Part shown: positions 9,180 through 17,500 of the stretch, in pieces
Layout: each line of letters begins with the position of its first letter
How positions within the stretch are numbered: the stretch's first letter is position 1
NCBI GenBank assembly: GCA_903959905.1
Contig: CAJBYO010000085.1
Coordinates: forward strand, 124,001 to 188,000
From: an uncultured Bacteroidales bacterium
Lineage (GTDB): Bacteria > Bacteroidota > Bacteroidia > Bacteroidales > FEN-979
Length of the DNA stretch: 64,000 nucleotides
Direction: 5' to 3'
Made by a program: the position numbers and the translations under genes
The notes under the pieces: model-generated
What the model was told of the DNA's origin: nothing
What the model saw: the letters and a program-made list of their open reading frames with translations, nothing else
Database searches by the model: none

Positions 9180-11126
9180 ATGAGGATACTGCTTGTAAGC
9201 CCGGGAAGCCCCGACGATATCGACAGCCAGATTACCCAGGGCATCCCTTACCTGTTTGCAAAAACACTCTTTGCACCCCATGCCATTGCGACCATTGCCG
9301 CGCTCACTCCGCCCGGGCATGAGGTGCAACTGCATGATGAATACACTGCCGGAGAGGTTGAACCGCTTATCATATCCGGCATATATGACATCATTGGTAT
9401 TTCAGTCACATCCAACCAGCAGAAAAGGTCATTGCAGATCGCAGCTCATGCCAAAGTGGTCAGTCCATCATCGCTTGTCATATTTGGAGGTATCGGCGTT
9501 GAACATTTGATTAACAAGGATATGGCCGGAATTGATGTCATTTTTCACGGAGAAGCTGAAGAAACCTGGCCAAAATTTCTTCAGGATGTAAAAGAGGGCA
9601 GGCACCAGAGGATATATAAAAACGTCACAAAACCGGAAATGACGTTATCTCCTGCACCAAGATGGGAACTGCTTGGGGAGCATCTTACATCCTATACTGC
9701 CGTGATGGTTCAGACCACCAGGGGATGCCCGTTTGACTGCAGTTTCTGCGATGTCATTTACACATTCGGCAGGAAACTCCGCAGTAAAAGCATTGACCAG
9801 GTTTTAGAGGAAGTACGGAGGATCAGCCTGCTGCCGGTCAAGATGGTGTTCATCGCAGATGATAATTTTGCAGGTGATAAAAAATACACCAAAGAACTGC
9901 TGAAACAACTGATTCCCTTAAACAACTCCTTTAAAACTCCCATTGAATTCATTACACAGATTGACATCACTATTGCCGATGACGATGAGTTGCTGACCCT
10001 CCTCGCCGATTGCAATTTCCAGGCAGTAATGATCGGCATTGAGTCGGTGAATGAAGCATCACTGATTGATTACAACAAGCAACAAAACCTCCGGCTTTCA
10101 ATCAGCGACGCAGTGAAGAAGATTCAGTCATTCGGCATAGTCGTGCTTGCCCACATGATTATAGGAGCAGATTCTGACAGTACCGATGTATTTGACAAAA
10201 CCTCAGATTTCCTGGCTGATGCCAACATTGTGCATCACCTTTGCCATCCGCTTGCAGCACCACCGGGCACCAAATTGTGGTATGAGCTGAAAAGAGCGGG
10301 CAGGATCATTCTGACCGACAACGAAGAAATTGCAGACAAACTGGATATCATTTCCAATGTCATCCCAAAGAACATGACGCGCGTGGAATTGTTTGAAGGA
10401 CTGGCAGATTACTGGGAGAACATCTATGATCCGGATAAGTTTATTAAAAGAGCTACCACATTCATCAACAACATCACTTACAAGCCAAAGTTAAAAGAGC
10501 CGGGGCTCGGTGATCTGCTTGAATTGAGAAAGATGCTTTGGCGCGTCTTTACTTTTTTCATGTTTGAGGCGGGTCCTAAACACAGGAAAGCATTTTTTAA
10601 AGTTGTCGGAATATCAGCAAAAAAAGGCATGTACCTCCTGCCCAAAATCATATACATCTATACCTGTTACCTGGTTGACTTCAACCGGTCCATGCATGAT
10701 GCGAAAATTGCCAGGTCGCATGCAGCATGGGAACGTGAAAACGGACACAAACTGGTGGTTGACTGCAATCCTATCCCCGTTTCAGAAAAAATACGTGAAC
10801 AAGCCCGGCCGATTTTTGATACTGCCTACAGGCATATCAGGCAACGGATAAACCGGAAAGAGGCCCTTTATGAAGCTGTCCTGGCGTCGGCAATTGATTT
10901 CAACGACCGTTTTGGCCAATCCTTTGAAACCCTTGATCCCATCCATCATGAGCATCTCAGGAATACCTGCGACCGGGTGCTGAACCAGCTGCCCCCAAAT
11001 GGCCATCCTTCTTCGGATGACCTGCCACTGTCGCCCCCACCGGGATTTATCCGGGAGCTCCTTGATGCCCTTGACAATGCAATCAGGTACAGGAACAGCA
11101 ATAACTGGAAAGTATTTTTTACCTGA
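9180..11126 (+). CDS. B12-binding domain radical SAM protein (DUF4070-type C-terminus)
   Basis: 648 residues from ATG 9180. A TTG 30 bases upstream is also open, but MRILLVSPG is the usual family start. An N-terminal cobalamin-binding Rossmann-like domain (about 1-140) precedes a radical SAM barrel whose CX3CX2C cluster is Cys183-Cys187-Cys190 (GCPFDCSFCDV). A DUF4070-like helical tail follows. The layout is shared with HpnP-like hopanoid methylases and many uncharacterised methylating enzymes. Methyl transfer to an unactivated carbon is therefore plausible but unproven. Its 3' end overlaps the convergent DUF1801 gene by 8 bases. It is separate from the second B12/radical SAM gene at 25682. 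Confidence 0.85.
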   Translation: MRILLVSPGSPDDIDSQITQGIPYLFAKTLFAPHAIATIAALTPPGHEVQLHDEYTAGEVEPLIISGIYDIIGISVTSNQQKRSLQIAAHAKVVSPSSLVIFGGIGVEHLINKDMAGIDVIFHGEAEETWPKFLQDVKEGRHQRIYKNVTKPEMTLSPAPRWELLGEHLTSYTAVMVQTTRGCPFDCSFCDVIYTFGRKLRSKSIDQVLEEVRRISLLPVKMVFIADDNFAGDKKYTKELLKQLIPLNNSFKTPIEFITQIDITIADDDELLTLLADCNFQAVMIGIESVNEASLIDYNKQQNLRLSISDAVKKIQSFGIVVLAHMIIGADSDSTDVFDKTSDFLADANIVHHLCHPLAAPPGTKLWYELKRAGRIILTDNEEIADKLDIISNVIPKNMTRVELFEGLADYWENIYDPDKFIKRATTFINNITYKPKLKEPGLGDLLELRKMLWRVFTFFMFEAGPKHRKAFFKVVGISAKKGMYLLPKIIYIYTCYLVDFNRSMHDAKIARSHAAWERENGHKLVVDCNPIPVSEKIREQARPIFDTAYRHIRQRINRKEALYEAVLASAIDFNDRFGQSFETLDPIHHEHLRNTCDRVLNQLPPNGHPSSDDLPLSPPPGFIRELLDALDNAIRYRNSNNWKVFFT

Positions 11127-11481
11127 TGGTTTTCTTGTGCATGTTTTCTGCAAACCTGAATTCCACCATCGCCGAAATCAATGCCAATGGCAAAGGCTTG
11201 TCCAGCGGAAACTGTACCGACCCCTTCGCACTTTTGTATCCCGAAAGATCCCTGCTGAATGTTGCGATCCCCGAAGCTTTTGGATAGAAGCCAATATGCG
11301 ACTTGTATGCAGCGAACCATACCAGCATGCCATGAAACTTGAATGCAGGCATGCCGTAACTGATCGTCTCAACCGCCCCGGGTGCCGCGGTCCTGATTAC
11401 TTCCCGCACCTGTTGCAATTTTACTTGTGTTTCAGGCGGGAAAACTGAAATGTATTCGTCAATATTTGCATGCGTTTTCAT
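11119..11481 (-). CDS. DUF1801 (YdhG-like) protein
   Basis: 120 residues, the usual size for DUF1801. Conserved landmarks include IDEYISVFPPE, the AxExISYGMPAFK-like segment (residues about 36-50), and GFYPKASGIATF. DUF1801 proteins adopt a YdhG-like fold; some have been proposed as iron chaperones, but no enzymatic role is established. It is a small cytoplasmic protein with no signal peptide. It converges on the radical SAM gene and overlaps its last 8 bases. The next gene upstream is a lipoprotein on the same strand, 15 bases away. Confidence 0.8.
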   Translation of the reverse strand: MKTHANIDEYISVFPPETQVKLQQVREVIRTAAPGAVETISYGMPAFKFHGMLVWFAAYKSHIGFYPKASGIATFSRDLSGYKSAKGSVQFPLDKPLPLALISAMVEFRFAENMHKKTIR

Positions 11482-11496
11482 GTAACAATCATGATT

Positions 11497-12222
11497 TTAT
11501 TCCGATGTCACCTCCCTGATTTCCAGGTCATCATTGTAAATACTGCCTGATGATATGGAAGGTGCGGCATACAGTCCGAAATGCGCCTGTGCCAGTTTTC
11601 CGTTTCCGTCACTTATTACTGCATACGAGACAAGTATCCCGTTTTGCCATACCTTGGCATATCCGATATGAGGACGGGTATCAATATAGACCTTCATACT
11701 TACCCACTGTCCCTGCGGAAACATCAATGTGTCGGTCTGGTAAATCCAGTCCTGCCCGCCCTGAACAGGAACATGCATCAAATGTACAAATCTTTCGTAA
11801 CTCAGATTCACCAGGATCGTCCTTGACCAGCTATCGGTGCTGTCGGTTGTGAATGTGGCAAGACTGAGCCATTGATTTTCAGGAGAGTGCGCCTCAAGCT
11901 TCATATCCACCCAAACCCGGAAGGAAATGTAACAAGGCGTTTGAAAAGCCCCTCCTGATGTTTTATACAGTTGAATTGTCGGGTAAGCGCGATGGTTATT
12001 GTTCTGTAAAAGGGTGCTTTCCGGATTTGGGCCATAAATCCATGCCTTATGTGCCAACCTTCCTGAAAAGACATTTTCATCAGATAACCGGTGGGAACAG
12101 GTGTTCATATAATCCTGCGGGACAATGTAAAAACCTGCAAAATCATCTGTCTGTTCAAAAGAAGTGGAAAAGACCCTTCCTGGTAATGCAACATCATCCT
12201 GACTCTTCCGACACATTGACAA
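11497..12222 (-). CDS. Putative lipoprotein with LamG/polysaccharide-lyase-like beta-sandwich; start uncertain
   Basis: From TTG 12222 the product is 241 residues, beta-rich and Trp/Tyr-rich, similar in feel to concanavalin-like (LamG or heparin-lyase-I-like) proteins. Features are FSTSFEQTDDFAGFY at the N-terminus, WVDMKLEAHSPENQW in the middle, and a closing IYNDDLEIRE strand. The frame stays open upstream to 12294 without ATG, GTG or TTG. That upstream stretch reads RTAFIIVSGLILIFGLSMC, a near-perfect lipoprotein signal with lipobox LSMC. A rare ATT start at 12282 would give a complete lipoprotein precursor (261 residues); a sequencing frameshift is the alternative. Function is unknown; carbohydrate binding is an inference from the fold. 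Confidence 0.6.
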   Translation of the reverse strand: MSMCRKSQDDVALPGRVFSTSFEQTDDFAGFYIVPQDYMNTCSHRLSDENVFSGRLAHKAWIYGPNPESTLLQNNNHRAYPTIQLYKTSGGAFQTPCYISFRVWVDMKLEAHSPENQWLSLATFTTDSTDSWSRTILVNLSYERFVHLMHVPVQGGQDWIYQTDTLMFPQGQWVSMKVYIDTRPHIGYAKVWQNGILVSYAVISDGNGKLAQAHFGLYAAPSISSGSIYNDDLEIREVTSE

Positions 12223-12301
12223 TCCGAAGATCAGAATTAACCCTGAAACTATGATGAATGCAGTACGTATAGGATTGATAATTCGTGTAAAGATTTATCT
12301 T

Positions 12302-12745
12302 TTATTTTGTATAAACAAGCCTGATAGTCTTTATCAGCATATCTTCACCTGTTTTAAACACAAGCAATGCAGTATAGACACCGGGTCTCATGTGCTCTGA
12401 ATTCACTTCAAAGGTCATCGGTCCCTCCTGCTCTACTGTAGTAATAAAGGTATTCACAGATTCCCCGAACATATTCCGGATCCCCAGTTCCGCTTTCCCC
12501 TGGGAAGGAAAATCGCAGGTAATTACCGTCCTGCTTGAAAAGGGGTTTGGGCTGGATATCATCGTAAGCTTATCTTTTTGATGAGTAACTCCCAGCAAGT
12601 CCGACCCTTCCGGCATGGCAGACGGTAAAATAAAGTCAGAATTGTTATTTACGCTGCCGGCGGCCGGGCCCTGGACAGTTTGCGCCTGCATCGTATTGAT
12701 AAGGAGGGCAAACAACATACAACAAATCAATGTTAGTTTTTTCAT
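12302..12745 (-). CDS. Small secreted protein with T9SS type A sorting domain
   Basis: 147 residues. A signal peptide (MKKLTLICCMLFALLINTMQAQ) is followed by a short linker. A C-terminal T9SS sorting domain (about 62-147) has the typical SSPNPFSSRTVITCDF start, the GxxxLGIRNMFGE middle and a VYTALLVFKTGEDMLIKTIR end. Little remains besides the sorting signal, so it is either a short surface peptide or a remnant of a larger secreted protein whose passenger is gone. It may be co-transcribed with the lipoprotein gene that follows on the same strand after about 20-80 bases. Confidence 0.75.
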   Translation of the reverse strand: MKKLTLICCMLFALLINTMQAQTVQGPAAGSVNNNSDFILPSAMPEGSDLLGVTHQKDKLTMISSPNPFSSRTVITCDFPSQGKAELGIRNMFGESVNTFITTVEQEGPMTFEVNSEHMRPGVYTALLVFKTGEDMLIKTIRLVYTK

Positions 12746-12889
12746 GAGGTTCAGGTTTATTTGAGAGAAATATCAGTTCAGATCAACAATAAACTGACTT
12801 TAAGCAAAGATAGTCAATGTATTACCCGAACACAATTGTTGCTAACCCTCACGATCTATTGCGGTATTCCGGAATTAAAAGGACGAAAA

Positions 12890-13108
12890 TCAGTTATTTG
12901 GAGCGCCGCTGTCGATCCAGCACACAATGTTATTTTTCTGTGTGGCACTCAGTGTAGCCTTCTCTGGCATGCTTCCGTCAACAATAGAACTTCTTGCGGC
13001 GGCACTTGAGGATGATATTCCCGAATAGGTTGAATATTTTGCATGGCAACCCGCACAGGCACTTAGGGCAGAGAGAAGTGTTACCCTGAAATTAGTTTGG
13101 CTTTTCCA
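12890..13108 (-). pseudogene. Fragment of a c-type cytochrome (CXXCH) protein
   Basis: On the minus strand an open frame from 13108 to the TGA at 12890 lacks any ATG, GTG or TTG near its beginning. It encodes one heme-binding motif, CAGCH, followed about 25 residues later by SSIVDGSMPEKATLSATQKN and then CWIDSGAPNN at the end. That closing pattern (SMP...LS...CWIDxGAPNN) is characteristic of short Bacteroidota cytochrome c domains. The lack of a start and the short 5' part suggest a decayed gene. A non-canonical start, with the LLSALSAC stretch as a lipobox, is a less likely option. It occupies much of the otherwise empty 12746-13208 interval. Confidence 0.5.
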
Positions 13109-13154
13109 TCAGCCTCCAGGCACATATCAGGTTAATGTTATGTGTTTGAAATTT

Positions 13155-13162
13155 CGTACATT
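13155..13162 (+). promoter_or_regulatory. Putative -7 element (TACATTTG)
   Basis: TACATTTG fits TAnnTTTG and lies 46 bases before the ATG at 13209. No -33 box at proper spacing was found. Confidence 0.3.
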
Positions 13163-13194
13163 TGAAACCTATTCAATATTAACAAGTAACTTAT

Positions 13195-13201
13195 AAAGGA
13201 G
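13195..13201 (+). promoter_or_regulatory. Strong Shine-Dalgarno (AAAGGAG), unusual for this genome
   Basis: AAAGGAG lies 7 bases before ATG 13209 and matches the anti-SD well. Most genes in this window have AT-rich leaders without such a site. It supports 13209 as the start and hints that this gene came from elsewhere or is translated differently. Confidence 0.55.
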
Positions 13202-13208
13202 AAAACAC

Positions 13209-13777
13209 ATGGCATGGTGGGACGATATAGGAAATGCAATTGCTGCGGCAGCCGAAGCTGTCGGGAATGCGATTGAAGACGCGGTGAATGCTGTAGCTGA
13301 TGCCATGGCTGATGTAGTGGAAACGGTTGGGAATGCGATTGAAGACGGCCTTAATGCCATCGGCTCTGCGCTGAGTGGCATTCCGTTGATCGGCGGTTTC
13401 CTTTCCGGTTTCTTTTCGTGGTTGGCGGGATACTTTCAATCCTCGGAACCCTGGCATCGCTGGTACAACGGATCATCTTTTGCCAGAACAATGAAAGAAG
13501 GCTGACCAAAGAGGAAATGGAGATGCTCCGCATCGTTTTTCAGAATTCTGTATCACTTTATGACATTCGGCTGATCGAGGGCTGGTCGGGAATCTTCGGA
13601 ATCACCACCAACGGGGCCTTTTATCAAAAACAGGATTGTGAAGCCTCCAACGGTCAGGGCGTTTGTGTGGAACAATTTGTTGCCTTACGCGACGGGGCCG
13701 ACCACACTCAATTTGCCATTGACTCTGTAAGAACAATGCGGGGATGGTGGAATTTCAGGCTGTCACATTTTATTTGA
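13209..13777 (+). pseudogene. Frameshifted eCIS-core/DUF4157-like protein with Ala-rich amphipathic N-terminus
   Basis: Two overlapping frames make one gene. Frame 1 (13209-13505) starts MAWWDDIGNAIAAAAEAVGN and carries two copies of a GNAIED unit; the underlying DNA repeats at 13263-13281 and 13329-13347. It then has the Gly-rich hydrophobic segment IPLIGGFLSGFFSWLAG. Frame 2 (open from about 13418 to 13777) continues with ILGTLASLVQRIIFCQNNER and RLTKEEMEMLRIVF, then YDIRLIEGWSGIFGITTNGAF. This resembles the RPLTxxExxxxRxVFGxxL...VR...G start of eCIS-core/DUF4157-type domains. The frame must change near 13420-13440. The product stops before the HExxH part of such domains, so it looks truncated as well. 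Whether the shift is real, programmed or a sequencing error is unknown. Confidence 0.5.
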
Positions 13778-13808
13778 TTCTGCAGGGCTCTTTGACTTTA
13801 GCCACCTG

Positions 13809-14417
13809 TCAGAATTCATGATGGAACCCGATTGAAAAAGCCACCGGTAAAGGCTCCTTGAGTTCTGAAATCCTCGGGTCGTTCTTCATGGTGTCATACT
13901 GCTTGTAATAGTCAGGCCCATGGATCGGGAAGTTGATGTCAATATCGATACCGTTTTTCTTGTGCCGGCCAAACATCAGTTCAAGTCCGACCCCCGGAGT
14001 TACCCCAGTGAACATTTTATTGTATTCAGTTGTTCCGGCAACCATGGTACCGCCATTAACACCGTACATGACTTTGATGTTAGGCCTGACGTGGTAACGG
14101 GAGCTTGAGGGCAGAATATGCCCTGTTACCCCGACATTCCATCCGAATCCAAAAAGGTAATACCCTCCTGCAACGAAAACCGAAAGATAAGGAATCGGCA
14201 GGTAGCCGATCTTCACCCCGATCAATCCCCCGTAATCAAGTCCAAAACCAATGCCAAGGTCAATGTAATGAAGCTCATACAACGGCTTTGGGACTTCCTT
14301 CATTGTGAGTGAGTCGCTCTTGTCCTGTCCCAGGGCCATATTTGGCGTGCAGAAGGATTGCAGAAAGTAAACGAAGACTGCCAGGACACATGTCAGAAAT
14401 AAACGATTTGATTTCAT
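13809..14417 (-). CDS. Predicted outer-membrane beta-barrel-like secreted protein
   Basis: 202 residues with a long signal peptide (MKSNRLFLTCVLAVFVYFLQSFC...MALGQ). The rest has alternating hydrophobic/polar strands rich in Gly and aromatics (LGIGFGLDYGGLIGVKIGYL, SVFVAGGYYLFGFGWNVG) and ends in Phe (GFHHEF), typical of small outer-membrane barrels. No specific family is recognised. It converges on the frameshifted gene and is divergent from the large histidine kinase. No functional inference is possible beyond envelope location. Confidence 0.65.
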   Translation of the reverse strand: MKSNRLFLTCVLAVFVYFLQSFCTPNMALGQDKSDSLTMKEVPKPLYELHYIDLGIGFGLDYGGLIGVKIGYLPIPYLSVFVAGGYYLFGFGWNVGVTGHILPSSSRYHVRPNIKVMYGVNGGTMVAGTTEYNKMFTGVTPGVGLELMFGRHKKNGIDIDINFPIHGPDYYKQYDTMKNDPRISELKEPLPVAFSIGFHHEF

Positions 14418-14579
14418 GGCTTATGAATTTAATGAATATAACGGTTGTATCTTGCGGGCCCTGGTAATGAAACAATGAACGAGGGCATAATTGATTCAGT
14501 TTGCCTCCTGTAAAGTTATTCAAAAGTTATTTCTATATTCGTGCTGACATAAAATTCTCAACCTGACCACCGGGAGATA

Positions 14580-17500
14580 ATGGAAAACAGAGAGACATAT
14601 TCACAGGCTGAGATGCTGCAACTCATTCATGACCTTGAACTGAGCAGAAAAGAGTTGGAGCACGAGAATGAGGAACTGCGCCATCTATGGGCAAAGACGG
14701 AAATTGCCAATGACAAATACACCGGTCTATACGACTTCACGCCTACTGCCTATTTTATCCTTTCGCGCGACGGAAAGATCATTGAACTGAACCTCAGCGG
14801 GGCAAGAATGTTGGGAAAGCACCGCAAGCAGTTAAAAAACGACCGGTTCAGTCAATATCTCAGCACAGAAGCAAGGCCTGATTTCCTAAGGTTTCTCAAT
14901 GCAATTTTCAGCAGTAAAACAAAAGAGACCTGTGAACTCACATTGCCAGTCACCCATAATTTTCCTGTATATGTGCATCTGACAGGGATCATTTCTGAAA
15001 GTGGCGAGCAATGCTTTATTACGGTAATTGATATTTCAGACCGGAAGATTGCCGAATCACAACGTGACCAGCAATTATATTTCACCACAGCCCTTAATAA
15101 GATCGCAGAGGTTATCATATCACTTGATACCTCTGATGATATACTGGAACAAACCAACAGAATCATCGGAGAAACACTCCAACTTGACAGGGCATTAATT
15201 TATGAGGTCTCCTTTCAACAAAACATCATCACCGGTCTTTGTGAATGGATTAAAGGCGAACACCAGGACATAGAATATACCAAGGACCAATATCCTGTAG
15301 AGATGTTCCAGATCCCTTTAACGGAAATCAGAAAATCAATGAGTTACCTGGAAAGTCATGCCGATGCCATCGGGGAGTATTTTATCCATGACAATTCGGG
15401 GGACATTCTTCATAACAGATTCAAAATCCGCAGTCTTATATGGTATCCCTTTGCATTTCATCAACATGGATACTACCTTTTCACACTCAACCAGATTCTG
15501 TATCGAAGGGTATGGAAAAAGGAGGAATTTGTCTTTCTTGAATCTGTCGCCAAACAGGTAAGTATTGCCCTGATTAAGATAAAACTGGTTGAAGAGCGCA
15601 AATCTGCCGATGCAGAGCTCCGGGCTACGCTGGCAGACCTTCGCAAGAGTCAGGCCATCGCAAAAACCGGCAACTGGAAACTTGATATCGCATCCAGCGT
15701 TTTTACTGCATCGGAAGAAGGGCTTAAACTGTTTGGGTTTCCAGAAAACAGCACTCCGGCATTTCAGGAGGTATCAGCGTGCATTCATCCTGATGACCGC
15801 GATGTTGCCTCCCAGGCACTCAGAAACCTGCTGGCAACAGGCCTGTCCTATTCCATTGAGATCAGGATTTTCAGGAAAGACACAGGGGAACCACGGGTTA
15901 TTATTTCATCGGGTGAGATAAACTTTGGAACCAACGGAGAGCCAACCGATGTATATGGCACGAACCAGGATATCACAGAGCGCAAAAAGGCTGAATTGGC
16001 CCTGAAGAAAAGCCAGGATCGGCTTGCAGATATCATTTTCAGCATGGCCGACTGGGTATGGGAGACTGATGAGCATGGTGTATATACCTTCAGTTCTCAT
16101 AAAGGATCTGAACTCCTTGGTGCCTCACGCGAAAATATCATCGGGAAAACCCCTTTTGATTTTATGGTCCCTGAGGAAGCTGCAAGGGTTTCTGCCATCT
16201 TTAATGAAATTGCCGCCCGGAAGGCTCCTTTTAAAGATCTGGAGAACTGGAATTTTGGGAAAAACGGGGAAAGAATTTGCCTGCTTACGAATGGCGTTCC
16301 CATCCTTGACCATCACGGGAATCTAAAAGGATATCTCGGGGTTGATAAAGACATAACCGAACGAAAAGCGGCGGATGCCCTGCGCGACCAGCAGCTGCTG
16401 TATACCAAGGCATTAAATGACATTGCAGAAACAATCATTGTCATGGAGAATGCAGAAGCAATACTCGACGGATCAGTCGGAATTATTGAAAGGGCCCTGC
16501 AAATAGACCGGGCGTTGATTTATCATGTTTCATTCAGTCAGAATAAAATTTCCGGGCCGGGTGAATGGATAAATCCGGCAATCATTCACGACCGGGGTAT
16601 TGCCAACGGTGAATATCCCCTGGAAATGTTTGCTGTGCCCTTCACGGAGATCATGAACACACAAAAGCACATTGAAAGTCACAGCATTCAAATAAATGAA
16701 CTTCTGACCAGGGATGAATCGGGTACCATTCTGCATGGCCGTACGAATATAAAAAGCCTGCTGCTGTATCCGTTTGCGTTCCGTGAAGACGGTTACCATG
16801 TTTTTATATTAAGCCAGTATCATAATCACCGTTATTTTACACCTGCTGATATAGAATTCCTTGACTCGGCCGCCAGGAAACTGAGCCTGGCCATGATGAA
16901 AATAAAGATGCTGGACGAACGGAAACAAAGTGTGCAGGAGCTGAGGCAAAGTGAGGAGAACTTCAGGCTCATAGCCGAAAACACCCGTGATACCATCGTC
17001 GTTTTAGACCTTGACCTCAATTTCATGTACTTCAGTCCTTCGGTTGAAAAAGTGCTCGGCTATACGCCCGCCGAAGCAATGAACCTTAAAATTGACCAGC
17101 TTCTTGCACCTGATTCACTGAAGATGGCTTACGAAATCCTCGAACAGGTATTGCCCCTGGAGTTGAGCAATAACCAGCCAAAATTCAGCTACCCGAACGT
17201 TGAAATCGAAGAGAGGCACAAGGACGGCTCGCCAGTTTGGATTGAACTTTCATTTTCGTTTCAAAAGGACCACAACAATAAACCAAACAGGATCATCACG
17301 GTTTCCAGGGATATCACCGCACGTAAACTTGTCGATAACACACTGGAAATAAGTCAATACCGACTGAAGCAATCTCAGAAACTTGCCGGGATCGCCAACT
17401 GGGAGTTCACCATTGCCACCCAGAAATTCTGGGGCTCTGAAGAGGCATTCAGGTTGTTCGGCATGCCCGTGCCCCCCGACTCTGAATTGACCCTGCCTGA

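Noticed and set aside
12761-13009. 82-residue plus-strand frame in the gap before the frameshifted gene
   Set aside because: It is antisense to the cytochrome fragment and lacks any recognisable feature.
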